64,000 nucleotides of DNA, taken from contig JAIXYN010000005.1 in the NCBI GenBank assembly GCA_027490195.1, forward strand, positions 124,001 through 188,000, in the 5' to 3' direction. The position numbers and the translations under genes were made by a program. Each line of letters opens with the position of its first letter. The first letter of the stretch is position 1. Shown here piece by piece: positions 9,107 through 19,135 of the stretch. The notes under the pieces were generated by a model, which searched no databases, was not told the DNA's origin, and saw only the letters and a program-made list of their open reading frames with translations. This stretch comes from Verrucomicrobiaceae bacterium. Lineage in GTDB: Bacteria; Verrucomicrobiota; Verrucomicrobiia; Verrucomicrobiales; Verrucomicrobiaceae.

Positions 9107-9751
9107 ATGAAAAAAAGCGTCCTGATTATTGCTGAACACACCATGGTGGGTGAATTTTTGCTTACATTCCTGCAGGAACAATTCAAAGATTTCACCATCA
9201 TTAGAGCCACGTCATTGAACAACGCGCGCGATCTATTGCACAGCATTTCTTTCAATCTTGTTTTAACGGACATCCTTGGGAACGAAAATTCTGTCATCTC
9301 ACTGATCAAAGAAATCTCGATCATCTCTCCCGCGACTCGCTGCCTCCTAGTGAGCGCGGAGGCCAACGCCATATGGATAGATCGCGCACTGCGTGCAGGC
9401 GCATTCGGCTTCCTCACCAAGTCATGCGCCAGCGGTGAGATCGTGAAGGCCGTAGATGCATTGCTTCAGGGGCGAAGCCACCTGCCACCCGCTGTGATTC
9501 AAAGCCTGTCCGAATACGTAGCGAACGGAAAGAGCAGTTACCCGCACAGCGCCCTAAGTAAGCGCGAACTTGAAATTTTTGTACAAATCGGCAATGGAAA
9601 TTCTCTGAAGAAGATCTCAACAGATCTCAAATTGTCTGCCAATACTGTTGGGGTGCATAAGCATAACATCAGTAAAAAGACCGGCATCAAGTCCACAGCA
9701 AAGATTGCCCACTACTGCATTGAGCACGGGCTCCTGAGCAGCGCCGCCTAA
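9107..9751 (+). CDS. NarL/FixJ-type response regulator (atypical receiver)
   Basis: The 214-residue protein has a receiver domain (about 1-120) and a LuxR-type helix-turn-helix (about 148-210, with LSKRELEIFVQIGNG and KISTDLKLSANTVGVHKHNI). The phospho-acceptor is probably Asp55 in LVLTDILG, with Ser83 and Lys105 at the switch positions. The acidic pair near the N-terminus is reduced to Glu10-His11, where two acidic residues are normal, so magnesium binding and phosphorylation may be altered. It is a DNA-binding transcription factor. It is monocistronic, followed by a hairpin 75 bases downstream. The nearest sensor is the minus-strand hybrid kinase at 11.4-16.4 kb, but pairing is not shown by sequence. 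Confidence 0.88.
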   Translation: MKKSVLIIAEHTMVGEFLLTFLQEQFKDFTIIRATSLNNARDLLHSISFNLVLTDILGNENSVISLIKEISIISPATRCLLVSAEANAIWIDRALRAGAFGFLTKSCASGEIVKAVDALLQGRSHLPPAVIQSLSEYVANGKSSYPHSALSKRELEIFVQIGNGNSLKKISTDLKLSANTVGVHKHNISKKTGIKSTAKIAHYCIEHGLLSSAA

Positions 9752-9824
9752 CATAACTTCAAAACGCCTTCGAACCATCAATTCCACACATCGGATTTTA
9801 GTGTTTGCTTAACGTGGGCAAATA

Positions 9825-9855
9825 GCTGGCGGCGGTCACACAAACCGCCACCAGC
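9825..9855 (+). terminator. Strong 12-bp hairpin downstream of response regulator
   Basis: GCTGGCGGCGGT (9825-9836) and ACCGCCACCAGC (9844-9855) pair over 12 positions with one G-T wobble and a 7-base loop. It lies 74 bases after the response regulator stop. No T-run follows, so it may be an atypical terminator or a structural RNA element. Confidence 0.45.
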
Positions 9856-9937
9856 CCAACAGCCCCGACACAAACGCCTGCTCATGCGGAGAATTTTAAT
9901 TTTCGTCTAGAGCACTCTTGGCGGCAAATACTCCCTT

Positions 9938-9947
9938 GGGGTAACTC
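9938..9947. promoter_or_regulatory. Imperfect candidate operator GGGGTAACTC
   Basis: This element lies about 75 bases before the ATG at 10018, the same distance at which better copies of the GGGGTAACCCC palindrome occur upstream of other genes in the window. The right half is degenerate, so on its own it would be unremarkable. Confidence 0.25.
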
Positions 9948-10017
9948 ACCGTGGCAATAGAGGGTTCAACCAATCCAACAGCCGCCGCTGCAAGTTGGCA
10001 TCGAATACTGGTAGAAA

Positions 10018-10665
10018 ATGATCTCTTCTCCCGCAATTCCCCCTCATTTAAATTCGCCGCAGCTTGATGCCATTCACATGAGCACCTTGGATACCGGAGC
10101 TCCGTTAGAAATTCATGGTCTGGACACTGCCTGCAGCTTCTTGGGCGGCACTCATGCATGGGTGACGCGCCATGCAGGTGGCACCTGCCAACTCGTCAAC
10201 CGTTTAGGCTCTGCTTTGGAGATCGACGCCTCGCTTAATGCCCTTCTGGTGAATGCGTCACAAAACTCACGCGAAAGACCGGTACTTGCGGTGCGCTGGA
10301 GAAATGACACCCTCCTGTGTGCAAGCCTTTCACCCCACCAGGAGGCGGATGGCTGCACCTACATGCTCAACATTCTGTTTGACGGTCATTTTGAACTGAC
10401 TGCGAGCCTGGCAGGCTTCGTGGACGGCCTGCGTTGCAGCATGCAGGCACTGATCAGCTGGCAGATTTCGAAGAAAAAAACTGAATTGGCCGAGCCATTG
10501 GGCAAGCAAACCCTATCCTGCACCTGCTGCCTTCGCGATCATTCTTTTGAACATGGCTGGATGCAACGGGATCACCAAAGCAATTTAAGAGACGTGGAAG
10601 GCACTTTTCGCACAGTTTGCGAAAAGTGTGCGCTGGCGCTTTACAGTGTTGTGCTACAAGATTAG
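10018..10665 (+). CDS. Signalling accessory protein with C-terminal CxxC...W...CxxC zinc finger
   Basis: The protein has 215 residues, no signal peptide and no membrane segment. Residues 30-150 look like a small alpha/beta sensory domain, possibly GAF-like. The C-terminus carries C168xxC171, W181 and C201xxC204. This matches the short zinc-finger tail found at the end of many PAS and response-regulator proteins, with CxxC, a central Trp and a final CxxC, but here the tail is more diverged. It is followed 17 bases later by a NarL-type regulator in the same direction. The same gene pair occurs again at 19.8-21.4 kb. A sensory or redox-switch role for the partner regulator is inference. An internal Met at residue 21 is an alternative start. 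Confidence 0.6.
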   Translation: MISSPAIPPHLNSPQLDAIHMSTLDTGAPLEIHGLDTACSFLGGTHAWVTRHAGGTCQLVNRLGSALEIDASLNALLVNASQNSRERPVLAVRWRNDTLLCASLSPHQEADGCTYMLNILFDGHFELTASLAGFVDGLRCSMQALISWQISKKKTELAEPLGKQTLSCTCCLRDHSFEHGWMQRDHQSNLRDVEGTFRTVCEKCALALYSVVLQD

Positions 10666-10682
10666 ATTTTTAAGATCCTTTC

Positions 10683-11363
10683 TTGCCACCCACTGTGCCT
10701 AATCCACCCCGGAAATCCCCCCAGCGAACCGCCCTGGTCGAGGACGATGCCGTTTATCGCGCCTATCTCTCAGGCCTGCTTAAGAACACGCCAGAAGTCG
10801 AACTGGTGCACGCTTGGGAAAGTGCCGAAGCTATGCTGGCAGACCCTCGCTTTTCGCTTGTGGAACTGCTGTTCATTGACCTGGAACTCCCCGGAATCAG
10901 CGGGCTGGAATTAATTTCACGACTCGGCAAGCTCCAAAATTGCCCACGTTGCGTGGTGCTCACCTCATCGCTTGAGCCTGAGCATGTCTTTTCCGCCATA
11001 CGGGGGGGGGCATCCGGCTACGTAGTCAAAACTTTGGACACTCAGGCTTTCTTAGAAAACCTGAGGCAGGTGATCCAGGACGGCGTCAGCCTGAGCCCGT
11101 TCATCGCACGAATGCTGATTGATGAGTTCCGTCATGCACCACCCCAGGCTGGAGGCAGGCATATGGCCCTGAAAACTCTCACCACCCGTGAGCGCCAGGT
11201 GCTGGACAGCATGGCCAGACATGGCAGCGCGAAAGGCATGGGAGAGGCACTGGGCCTCAGCCATGAGACCGTGCGCGTGCACATGAAAAAAATCTACCAG
11301 AAGCTGCATGTGAAGTCGAAGTCCGAAGCGCTGGCGGTGCTGGCGCAGGAAAAACAGAAGTGA
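10683..11363 (+). CDS. NarL/FixJ-type response regulator
   Basis: The protein has 226 residues from a TTG at 10683; a GTG at 10695 is an equally good start, and no ATG is available. The receiver domain (about 15-130) has the full active site: Glu20/Asp21/Asp22, Asp66 in LFIDLELPG, Thr94 and Lys116. The LuxR-type helix-turn-helix (about 162-222) includes LTTRERQVLDSM and ETVRVHMKKIYQKLHVKS. That tail is nearly identical in pattern to the regulator at 19773-20486, so the two are paralogues. It lies 17 bases after the zinc-finger protein gene and ends 1 base from the convergent kinase gene. A target regulon is not defined by sequence. Confidence 0.92.
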   Translation: MPPTVPNPPRKSPQRTALVEDDAVYRAYLSGLLKNTPEVELVHAWESAEAMLADPRFSLVELLFIDLELPGISGLELISRLGKLQNCPRCVVLTSSLEPEHVFSAIRGGASGYVVKTLDTQAFLENLRQVIQDGVSLSPFIARMLIDEFRHAPPQAGGRHMALKTLTTRERQVLDSMARHGSAKGMGEALGLSHETVRVHMKKIYQKLHVKSKSEALAVLAQEKQK

Positions 11364-11364
11364 T

Positions 11365-14300
11365 TCAGCCTGCCGTCATGCTCCGCTGAAGCAATGAGGC
11401 TGACTCTTTAAAATGCCCACTGAATTCTTTCAGCAGGCCTGCAGAGACACGTTTGTCATTGCGAATCGCAACCTCAACAGACGTGCAGGCATCCATAAGT
11501 GAACGCATGCCAAAAATGGAACTCGCGCCGCGCAGGGCGTGGGCTTCTTTTCGTGCGACTTCTGGCTGGCGGCGCTTCAAGGCAGCGATGAGTCGCTGAT
11601 GGCGGCCCGGTGCTTCTTCCAGCCAGATGTCCGCCAGCTTGCGCGCCTCCTCGGCGCCAATCTGCGCAGTCAGCATGGCGAGCAGATCAGCCCTAGGTGG
11701 CGGCGGTGTCTCTACAGGAATTTCATCAGCAACGGTTGACTGCCGCGCAATCTCCTTCAGCAGACGCTCCAGCGATTCGGCACCAAAGGGCTTGGAGAGA
11801 TAGTCGTCCATGCCTGAGGCCAGGCAACGCTCCCGCTCTTCAGGCAGCGCACTCGCGGTCATCGCGATGATTTTGCAGCGTTCCCTGCCTTGCTGCCTGC
11901 CATAGCGGTTTTCCCACTGGCGAATTTTCTGCGTGGCAGCGTGACCGTCCATGACTGGCATCTGGCAGTCCATCAGCACGGCGTCAAAAGGCTGCTTTTT
12001 GAACGCGTCCACGGCCTCCATGCCATTGCTGGCCACCACCACTTTGCACCCGAGATTGTCCAGCAGCAGGCAGGCCAACCGCGCATTGATTCGGTTGTCC
12101 TCAGCCACCAGCACGCGGAGCCCCAGCGCCAGCCGTTGCGGCGATTTTATGGTCTCGTCCACTGGCACCGCCACAGGCCAGACGGCCTGAATCAAGGCCT
12201 GGCGGTGCAAGGGCAGAGTGACCGTTTGAGCATGGGGGAGCAATGAACTCTGAGCATGGGTTCCCGAACCGATGAGAACCAACCGCCGCAGATCCACGCT
12301 GGCATCCTTGGGTGGTGCCGCATTTTTCTTCGCCAAAGCCGGAGGCATCCAGGCAGTCTCCACCACCAGCACTTCATCCCCCTCCCGGCTCAAGGCCAGA
12401 TGTCTGCGCACCTGCGCACGTTTCAATTCGTGAAACTCAACGCCCGGTGAAGCCAATGCGGCACGGATGCTCTCCCGCATGCGAGGTGATGAGTGCGCGA
12501 TCCACACCTGCCGCAGCTTTGACGGCCGTTCTGCCAGTTGATCAGGCCCGGCATGCAGCGGCACGCGAAACCAGAACTGCGAACCGACCCCTGCCTTGCT
12601 CTCCACCCCGATGCCACCGCTCATCGCATCCACCAGCTTCTTGCAAATGGCTAGCCCGAGGCCAGTGCCACCAAAGCGGCGTGAATGGGAGCTGTCCACC
12701 TGGCTGAAAGGCTTGAACAGGCGCTCGTGTGCCGCCTGCGGCAATCCGATGCCTGAATCTTCCACGCGAAATTCAATCTGATCCCCCAGGCTTGAGACTC
12801 GAATGGTCACATGCCCCTTGTCAGTGAACTTGACGGCATTGCCCGCTAGATTCAGCAGCACCTGACGCAGGCGCCCGGCATCTCCGAGGATTACGCCCGG
12901 CAGCTCTGGGGAAAGAATGGTGGTGAGTTCCAGCCCTTTTGAAGTGGCCTCATGGTGCAAAAGATCCGCCACGCCTTCCACCAAATCTTCGAGCACCAAA
13001 GGCTGCTCGACCAATTCGATCTGCCCAGCCTCGATCTTCGCGAAGTTGAGGATGTCGTCGATGATGTTCATCAGCGCTCCGCCGCTATGCTGAACAGCAT
13101 CCACCATCTCCGACTGTCTTGCATCCAGCTGGCTCGTCTTCAGAAGTCCGGTCATGCCAATGACACCGTTCATGGGCGTACGGATTTCATGGCTCATCAT
13201 TGCCAGGAATTCGCTCTTCGCGCGGCTAGCCGCCTCCGCCTTGTCACGCGCGGCACGCAGCTCCTCCTCGATCTGACGGCGGCGCTCATCTTCGCGCCTC
13301 GCCACGATCATGCTGTTCACTGCAGCGAGAAAAGGATCCAGCTCCCTTAGCCCGTCCTTGTCATATCCATCCGGGCGATTGGCCAGACCAATGAGCCCCA
13401 CCATCTCCAGCCCGTTGTAAACCGGCAGCCCAAGGAACGTGTGAAGGGGGGGATACCCTGGAGGAAGCCCGCCACAGCTTGTATCTCCCGCTGCATTATT
13501 TGCGATCACCACATCCCTGGTGACCAACGCCGCTCCGAAAAGCGACTTCAGATTTCGAAACTCAAGCCCCTGCGGACTCATTGACTGGATGTGTTGCCGA
13601 AATTCGTCATTCAATGAACTATCCGTCAGCGAATAGAAGCGCAGATATGGCTGGTCGTGATTATCCTTCAAAACTTCGGCTATGAAGCCAAAGGCGCTCT
13701 GGGTGTGCCGCACGACGACATCCAGCAGCTCGGTAAATACAGCCGCCACCTCCGTGGTGCCGATGAAGTGCTCTTGCGCCGCACGAATGCCATTCAGCAG
13801 TTCAGCACGGCGCTTCGCAGCCTCCTCGGCTTGGTTGCGGATGTGGATGTCCATCTGCGTGCCGATCATCCTCTCAGGTTTACCTTCTTTGGTGAAGGAA
13901 ACGATGCGCCCGACATCCTGCACCCATTTCCATGAGCCGTCTTTGCAAAGCAGACGGTGCTCGCAAAGATAGTCCGGCGTCTCGCCGCCGAGGCACTTGT
14001 TCATCGCGTCCATCACAAACGGCATGTCGTCCGGATGCACGCGTGAGGCCCAGCTGTCCACGTGCTGCGGCCATTCGCCCGGCTCATAACCCAGCATCTG
14101 CTGAAGCTGATCGGTGTAGAGGACAAAACCGCTGATGATGTTCCAGTCCCAGACCCCCAGACCGTTGTTTTGCAGCGCAAAGTGCCAGCGCTCCTCGGTT
14201 TGCTGCAACGTGCGCTGGGTCTCCACCAGCTCAGTAATGTCCAGCACAGTGCCGAGAATCTCACGCACTTTACCACTTGCGTCCAGGCTGGCTTCTGCAC

Positions 14301-16350
14301 TGCTGCGGAGGTGGCGCACCTCGCTGTCCGGCCGGATGATGCGGTAGGTGACCGTCATCGGTTCTCCCGTTTTCGCCACGGAATCAATGAATTGCGTCAC
14401 CGCATCAAAATCGTCGGGATGAATCGCGCGCCGGCAAAACTCCAAGTCCACCTCCACTGAGCCGGGCTCGTATCCGTAGATGCGGTACTTCTCATCAGAC
14501 CAGCGCACCGCGCCGCTGGCGAGGTCGAGCGTCCAGTTGCCCAGATGGGAAATGCGTTGGGCCTGCTTGTATGCATCCTCAGTCTGGACCTTGTCCGTCA
14601 TGTCCTGCATCGTCCCGACTAGGCGGATGGGGACGTTCTCGGCATCCAGCTCTGCTGCGGCAAGCGTGTGCACATGTCGTATTTCACCGCTCTGCCTCGT
14701 CACGCGGTAGCTGACCTCCTGGCTCTCTCCCGTGCGTGCCACGGACTCCAGCACCTCCAAAAAGCGCGGCAGATCCTCAGCCTTCACGCACTTCCTCACG
14801 TGTTTCAGCGTGGGCACAAAGCTCTGCGGCTCAAAGCCGTAGATACGAAATTTCTCATCCGACCATGAAAGCGCGTTCGTTCGCAGATCCCACTCCCAAG
14901 TGCCTAGGTGGGCCAGCCGCTGGCCCTCGTTCATGGCGCGTTCGCTTTTGCGCAAGTCCTCCTCCGCCTCCAGACGCTTCATCAGCAGGCCCAGCTGTCG
15001 GCCAATTTGGTTGAGCGCCCCAAGAATATCTGGATCTGGAGCATCCAAGTTCAGGCTGAAAAACTCCAGCACCCCACGCACCTGACCATCCACATGCACA
15101 GGAAAGGCTACCGCTGCAGTGATACCGCAAGCTGCGGCTGCATCGCGGCGGGGAAAATTTTCATCCTTGCGCAAATCGGTGATCCAATGACTCGTGCGTG
15201 CTTCCCAGACTCTGCCGGGCAGCCCCCGCCCTGGGGCAAAGCAGTGCTTCCGCGAAGCCTGTACAAACGCCTCCATTTGCGCACCCTCTAACTGCCACAT
15301 GTGGGCCGTTTGTAGTACTTCCCCGCTGCTTCCTGGAACCCACCAAGCACCCACGGTCGCCTGCAACTGCCGCCCTAAAGCTGCAAGCATCATGGGGATC
15401 AGCCCGGCCACTTTAACCCCGCTTGCAATCACCTTGGCGGCCGCCGCCTCCAACTGACGGCGCATTTCATTGCGCTTCGCACCTGACACATCCGCCTCGA
15501 TCGCCATGAAATGCGTCACATTGCCGCGGGTATCTTTGATCGGCTGCACCTCGATGTCCACCCAGTAGGGAGTGCCATCCTTGCGGTAGTTTAAGATCTC
15601 TGTGTGAAAGCCCTCACCCGCGCTGAGCCTGCGCCCCATTTCAGTGGCCACCTGCGGGTCAGTGAGAGGTCCTTGCAGAAATGATCCGGGCTTCAGTCCG
15701 CGCACCTCATTGAGTGCCCAGCCCGTCATGCGTTCGAAAGCTTCGTTCACCCACTCAATAAGGCCTGCATGGTTGGCTAGGATCACGGCGTTGTCCGTGC
15801 GTTCCGCAACCATCGCCAACTTGCGCGACTCGGCTTCCTTTTCGATAAGCTTCGTCTGGCTGATCTTCAGGCGCTCGTTGAGCATGCTCAACTCCTTGTT
15901 TGCGATGCGGTGCACCTGCGCCACGTGGAGTAAGTCTTGCGTCGAATCGTGCGGAGCAAAATCAGCGAGTGCCACGCCTAAGCGGTCAAGTTCATCCGGT
16001 GTTTCCAGCCAAGGCGAGCCCAGGAAGACATCCATATCCATCTTCTCCAGATGCATGACCTGGCCGCGCATCATCAACCCGGTGCCATGATGCCTCATCA
16101 ACAGCAGGATGCCGCGATGCCTGCGCAGCCAGTCCACATTCATTGCGCCCAGCGGCCGCTCCAGCTTAAACAACTCGTCAAGCTGCGCACCTGCAGCCAC
16201 ATCCCGCGCGATTCGCGCGAGTGAAGGGCCGACCTGAACGATCTGCATTTCACTGTTCCAGGCGAAAAGAAACGGGAAAGCCTCCTCCACCTGAATCCAG
16301 GGCATGTATGGCAGTTCAACCACGGTCTTCAAGGTTTGGCTTCGCTCCAT
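11365..16350 (-). CDS. HNOBA-PAS-GAF hybrid sensor histidine kinase with REC and HPt domains
   Basis: This is a 1661-residue cytoplasmic hybrid kinase with no membrane segment. The N-terminus (about 10-150) matches [25 protein letters not shown], then [20 protein letters not shown] and [13 protein letters not shown] coiled coil (about 148-180) follows. Then come PAS1 (about 180-295, LOV-like text but no reactive Cys), GAF (about 305-460), three PAS_3-type repeats (about 475-850), and a second GAF (about 860-1040). HisKA has phospho-acceptor His in [15 protein letters not shown] (about 1070), followed by HATPase_c with NLAGNAVKF and [11 protein letters not shown] degenerate receiver-like stretch, a canonical REC ([27 protein letters not shown]) and a C-terminal HPt ([12 protein letters not shown]) complete a phosphorelay. 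The start overlaps the H-NOX gene by 22 bases, showing translational coupling. It likely transduces NO binding by H-NOX. Confidence 0.93.
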   Translation of the reverse strand: MERSQTLKTVVELPYMPWIQVEEAFPFLFAWNSEMQIVQVGPSLARIARDVAAGAQLDELFKLERPLGAMNVDWLRRHRGILLLMRHHGTGLMMRGQVMHLEKMDMDVFLGSPWLETPDELDRLGVALADFAPHDSTQDLLHVAQVHRIANKELSMLNERLKISQTKLIEKEAESRKLAMVAERTDNAVILANHAGLIEWVNEAFERMTGWALNEVRGLKPGSFLQGPLTDPQVATEMGRRLSAGEGFHTEILNYRKDGTPYWVDIEVQPIKDTRGNVTHFMAIEADVSGAKRNEMRRQLEAAAAKVIASGVKVAGLIPMMLAALGRQLQATVGAWWVPGSSGEVLQTAHMWQLEGAQMEAFVQASRKHCFAPGRGLPGRVWEARTSHWITDLRKDENFPRRDAAAACGITAAVAFPVHVDGQVRGVLEFFSLNLDAPDPDILGALNQIGRQLGLLMKRLEAEEDLRKSERAMNEGQRLAHLGTWEWDLRTNALSWSDEKFRIYGFEPQSFVPTLKHVRKCVKAEDLPRFLEVLESVARTGESQEVSYRVTRQSGEIRHVHTLAAAELDAENVPIRLVGTMQDMTDKVQTEDAYKQAQRISHLGNWTLDLASGAVRWSDEKYRIYGYEPGSVEVDLEFCRRAIHPDDFDAVTQFIDSVAKTGEPMTVTYRIIRPDSEVRHLRSSAEASLDASGKVREILGTVLDITELVETQRTLQQTEERWHFALQNNGLGVWDWNIISGFVLYTDQLQQMLGYEPGEWPQHVDSWASRVHPDDMPFVMDAMNKCLGGETPDYLCEHRLLCKDGSWKWVQDVGRIVSFTKEGKPERMIGTQMDIHIRNQAEEAAKRRAELLNGIRAAQEHFIGTTEVAAVFTELLDVVVRHTQSAFGFIAEVLKDNHDQPYLRFYSLTDSSLNDEFRQHIQSMSPQGLEFRNLKSLFGAALVTRDVVIANNAAGDTSCGGLPPGYPPLHTFLGLPVYNGLEMVGLIGLANRPDGYDKDGLRELDPFLAAVNSMIVARREDERRRQIEEELRAARDKAEAASRAKSEFLAMMSHEIRTPMNGVIGMTGLLKTSQLDARQSEMVDAVQHSGGALMNIIDDILNFAKIEAGQIELVEQPLVLEDLVEGVADLLHHEATSKGLELTTILSPELPGVILGDAGRLRQVLLNLAGNAVKFTDKGHVTIRVSSLGDQIEFRVEDSGIGLPQAAHERLFKPFSQVDSSHSRRFGGTGLGLAICKKLVDAMSGGIGVESKAGVGSQFWFRVPLHAGPDQLAERPSKLRQVWIAHSSPRMRESIRAALASPGVEFHELKRAQVRRHLALSREGDEVLVVETAWMPPALAKKNAAPPKDASVDLRRLVLIGSGTHAQSSLLPHAQTVTLPLHRQALIQAVWPVAVPVDETIKSPQRLALGLRVLVAEDNRINARLACLLLDNLGCKVVVASNGMEAVDAFKKQPFDAVLMDCQMPVMDGHAATQKIRQWENRYGRQQGRERCKIIAMTASALPEERERCLASGMDDYLSKPFGAESLERLLKEIARQSTVADEIPVETPPPPRADLLAMLTAQIGAEEARKLADIWLEEAPGRHQRLIAALKRRQPEVARKEAHALRGASSIFGMRSLMDACTSVEVAIRNDKRVSAGLLKEFSGHFKESASLLQRSMTAG

Positions 16351-16886
16351 GAGACGTGAAATACATCATGATCGGCACCATCGTCCAACCGTTCCTCGTG
16401 CGTGATGGTTACGCGGACCTTAAACATTTCCCCGAGCCCCTCCAGCAGGCCAATCACAAATGCCGAAAGTCCGCGGCGATGACTGCGGTAGTGCAGTTGC
16501 AGTTCCATCGGTCCCAAATCGATGCACTCAAACGTAGGCGGCTGGAGCTTTGGAAACATCATGACCACCCGGGTATGGAAGTTCGGTAGATTTTTCAGGA
16601 ACTCCCCCAGATTTCGCCCGCCAAATTTCATCAGATGGCCGTAGTTTTTGAGTGCCGTGTCCAACACCCACCAGCGGCCGAATTGGATCAGAATCACATT
16701 CGCCGGCTGTTCAAGCACCTCGGACGCAGCACCCACCAGCCTGTAAGTCAGCTCATCTGGGTAAGCATCATTCGAGATGAAGATCTCTTCCTCCACACCA
16801 GCTTTGAATTTGACACGCTGCCACGTCTCCTCCCCATGATTCGCCACAATGAGATCCATGATTGCGCTGTTGACCATTCCGTACAT
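16329..16886 (-). CDS. H-NOX haem nitric-oxide sensor protein
   Basis: The 185-residue protein starts at the ATG at 16886, where the typical H-NOX opening [13 protein letters not shown] begins; an open upstream extension to 17048 looks non-coding. The proximal haem ligand is His104 in LPNFHTRV, and the porphyrin-binding Y-x-S-x-R motif is Y133/S135/R137. The position equivalent to the distal oxygen-binding Tyr of Thermoanaerobacter H-NOX (and Ile145 of guanylate cyclase beta1) is Phe143, so NO-selective binding is expected. Stand-alone H-NOX proteins of this type control histidine kinases or cyclases. The HNOBA kinase gene overlaps its 3' end by 22 bases, which strongly supports that partnership. 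Two palindromic elements lie in its promoter region. Confidence 0.93.
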   Translation of the reverse strand: MYGMVNSAIMDLIVANHGEETWQRVKFKAGVEEEIFISNDAYPDELTYRLVGAASEVLEQPANVILIQFGRWWVLDTALKNYGHLMKFGGRNLGEFLKNLPNFHTRVVMMFPKLQPPTFECIDLGPMELQLHYRSHRRGLSAFVIGLLEGLGEMFKVRVTITHEERLDDGADHDVFHVSWSEAKP

Positions 16887-16918
16887 GATAAAATAGGTGT
16901 CTGTTGTTGATAGGGCCG

Positions 16919-16980
16919 GGGTTAACCCAACGCTAAATGTCGGTCGCTCAAGATTACACCTGTTTTTTTGGGGTAACCCC
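16919..16980. promoter_or_regulatory. Two palindromic elements in the H-NOX/DUF3050 divergent promoter
   Basis: GGGTTAACCC lies at 16919-16928 and GGGGTAACCCC at 16970-16980, centred about 37 and 89 bases upstream of the H-NOX start. Their centres are about 50 bases apart. Related elements precede the membrane-protein gene, the peroxidase gene and the secretin gene. A dimeric regulator, perhaps one of the local NarL-type proteins, is a reasonable candidate ligand; this is inference. Confidence 0.5.
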
Positions 16981-17096
16981 TTTTTTAACCACCACATCTG
17001 GAGGCGCAAGAAGTCCAGTCTAAGCATCGTCACCATCGTGGTTCGCAAGCGATTCTTGTTCGTCTGAAACTGGTGTCTAATCGTAAATCAGCAGGC

Positions 17097-17927
17097 ATGC
17101 CTGCACCATTGACGTCCCCAACTACACGAAGAGATTTTCAAAAAAGCTTGTCCACGGCCATCGCTGCCGATCGCCGGGCACTGCTGGAGCACCGACTCTA
17201 TGGCCAATTGCGGACGCTGGAGAATCTGACATCATTCATGGAGCACCATGTGTATGCGGTGTGGGATTTCATGTCACTGCTCAAGGCACTGCAGTTACGC
17301 CTCACGTGTGCAAACGTGCCGTGGCGGCCGGTTGGGAATACTCAAGTGCGCCGGCTGGTCAATGAGATCGTTCTTGGCGAAGAGAGCGATGCACTTCCCG
17401 CAGGCGGGGCGGCGAGTCACTTCGAACTCTATCTGCTGGCCATGCAGGAGGCAGGAGCAAAAACAGTTCAGATCGAGCATTTCATCCAAGAATTGGAGTC
17501 CGAAAAGACTGTGACTGAGGCGCTGGAGCATGCAGGCGTGCCGGCTGCGGTCGCGGCATTTGTCGGTCAGACTTTTGAGGTCATCGAGCGCGGGCGTCCG
17601 CATGAAATCGCCGCAGCATTCACCTATGGGCGCGAGGACTTGATTCCAGAAATGTTTACCCACCTCGTCCATGGGTTGGAGCAGCAATTCCCCGACAAGC
17701 TGGCCACCCTGCGTTACTATCTTGACCGGCATATCGCGCTGGATGGCGACGAGCACGGTGAAATGGGCAGACAGATGGTGGCTCTGCTATGCGAAGGAGA
17801 CGAGCGCCGAGAACTGGAGGCCACTCAGGCAGCGGTCGCTGCCCTGCGCTCCCGAATCATGCTTTGGGATTGCATCGCGCTGGCTATGGAGAACTCGGAA
17901 GAGTCGGTGATTTTGACTCCAGCATAA
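17097..17927 (+). CDS. DUF3050 domain protein (haem-oxygenase-like fold)
   Basis: The protein has 276 residues from the ATG at 17097; an in-frame GTG at 17073 would add eight. The family text is clear: FMEHHVYAVWDFMSLLKALQ near residue 45, then VPWRP, EIVLGEESD and SHFELYLLAMQEAGA. DUF3050 is an all-helical family related to haem oxygenase and TenA-like folds, with conserved His/Glu residues suggesting a metal site, but no reaction has been assigned that I know of. It is divergent from H-NOX across a roughly 200-base region that carries two palindromic elements, so shared control with the NO sensor is plausible. It converges with the HExxH gene downstream. Confidence 0.85.
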   Translation: MPAPLTSPTTRRDFQKSLSTAIAADRRALLEHRLYGQLRTLENLTSFMEHHVYAVWDFMSLLKALQLRLTCANVPWRPVGNTQVRRLVNEIVLGEESDALPAGGAASHFELYLLAMQEAGAKTVQIEHFIQELESEKTVTEALEHAGVPAAVAAFVGQTFEVIERGRPHEIAAAFTYGREDLIPEMFTHLVHGLEQQFPDKLATLRYYLDRHIALDGDEHGEMGRQMVALLCEGDERRELEATQAAVAALRSRIMLWDCIALAMENSEESVILTPA

Positions 17928-18032
17928 AACGCACCACCTATCATGGCCTGCTTATAGCCCCAGCGGCAATAGCACTTCCGAAAGTCTGCCGTTCTAATGC
18001 CACTTCCCTCAGACGATCTTCAAAGCCATTGA

Positions 18033-19058
18033 CTATGAACCAAGGGAATCAAGCAACGTTTGACCGCGACGCGTGGGTTTCATAAACTCTTTGAGCACCG
18101 CAAGGCCAGATTCAAACTGCAAGCTAAACTCCTGCCATGTGTTGCCTAGATTGAGTTCTGGAAATCTGGCATGCAGTCGTGAATGCACCCGCATATTTCG
18201 GGAGAGAACGAAGGTGGCATGCAGCACCTGAAACATCGGACGAGGATCCGGACGTATGGGCGAGCGGTTGACTTCATTGGGGTTCCGCAACAAGGGGTCA
18301 AAAGCCATCATGGCATTCAGATGCAAATGGGAGCACTCATGCACCAGGTGCTCAAGAAACCAAGCCAAGGCATTTTCATGACCCGGAGCTTTTAGCCAGA
18401 TGGCCCCAAATGCCTTGGGCGTGCTGAGCCCTTCAATGCCGCGTCCGTCAAAAAGTTTGACCATCCCCACATGGGTTTGTATTTCTGCATGCATCTCTTG
18501 ATCCACTTGCTGGATAAGATCGAGCGCCTGCATCAAAGCACTCTTATACGGGGACAAATCCTCCTCAAGAAGTGGAAAGCATTCCAGGGAGGCCACTCCT
18601 GCAACTTGGGTGGACCTGATTTCTCGAAGTAACGGCCCCTCCCAGTCTTGCGTCGCCACAGATTCCAAAAGACACTCATCCATGTACCACTGGTCAGGCT
18701 TGTCACCTATCCACGCCTGCAGGGTATCGAATACGCCGTAACCATCCTCATCTGACATGGCAACCATCAGCGCGGCGAGACGCGCAGTCATTCGGGGAGA
18801 CAGCCTGCGGTTAAAATCCAGCGTATTCACGCAATGCGTCAGGCGGCCGACATCTCGGTTTACCCCCTCAGAGGCGGCCTCCAGCGCATGTCTCGCTTGG
18901 AGTTGCCAGAATTTTCTCCAGGCCAGGGCCAATGCTCCCGCCGTTCTGGCTGAAGGTGCTCCCGTGAACCATGCATCATCAAGTTCAAGACCAGACGAAT
19001 GATTCTCTCCCAGCGCAGAATTCATCAGAACAGAAGGATAGTTGGCGGCGGCACTCAT
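18033..19058 (-). CDS. HExxH-motif protein, putative aKG-HExxH-type peptide beta-hydroxylase
   Basis: This 341-residue soluble protein has its metal motif H240-E-C-S-H244 within LVHECSHLHLNAMM. The downstream text RPDPRPMFQVLHATFVLSRN is characteristic of the HEXXH-motif domain family now described as peptide beta-hydroxylases acting on RiPP-type precursors. Helical N-terminal and C-terminal regions flank the motif, as in that family. No radical-SAM, lanthionine or RRE protein is present nearby, and no obvious RiPP precursor adjoins it. The only small ORF in the neighbourhood is the 76-codon one at 21427-21657. It is convergent with the DUF3050 gene and lies 77 bases downstream of a membrane-protein gene in the same direction. 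The fold assignment is moderate; a peptide substrate is inference. Confidence 0.62.
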   Translation of the reverse strand: MSAAANYPSVLMNSALGENHSSGLELDDAWFTGAPSARTAGALALAWRKFWQLQARHALEAASEGVNRDVGRLTHCVNTLDFNRRLSPRMTARLAALMVAMSDEDGYGVFDTLQAWIGDKPDQWYMDECLLESVATQDWEGPLLREIRSTQVAGVASLECFPLLEEDLSPYKSALMQALDLIQQVDQEMHAEIQTHVGMVKLFDGRGIEGLSTPKAFGAIWLKAPGHENALAWFLEHLVHECSHLHLNAMMAFDPLLRNPNEVNRSPIRPDPRPMFQVLHATFVLSRNMRVHSRLHARFPELNLGNTWQEFSLQFESGLAVLKEFMKPTRRGQTLLDSLGS

Positions 19059-19135
19059 GGATTGGATAAATCAGTGATTTTTATGTTTTCGCGTTCTTTT
19101 TTAGTGCGGACTTCCGAGTCAAGTGAATCCAGCCC

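Noticed and set aside
11951..16090. Plus-strand ORFs of 118-148 codons
   Set aside because: All are shadows of the hybrid kinase, whose minus-strand frame is continuous and domain-supported.
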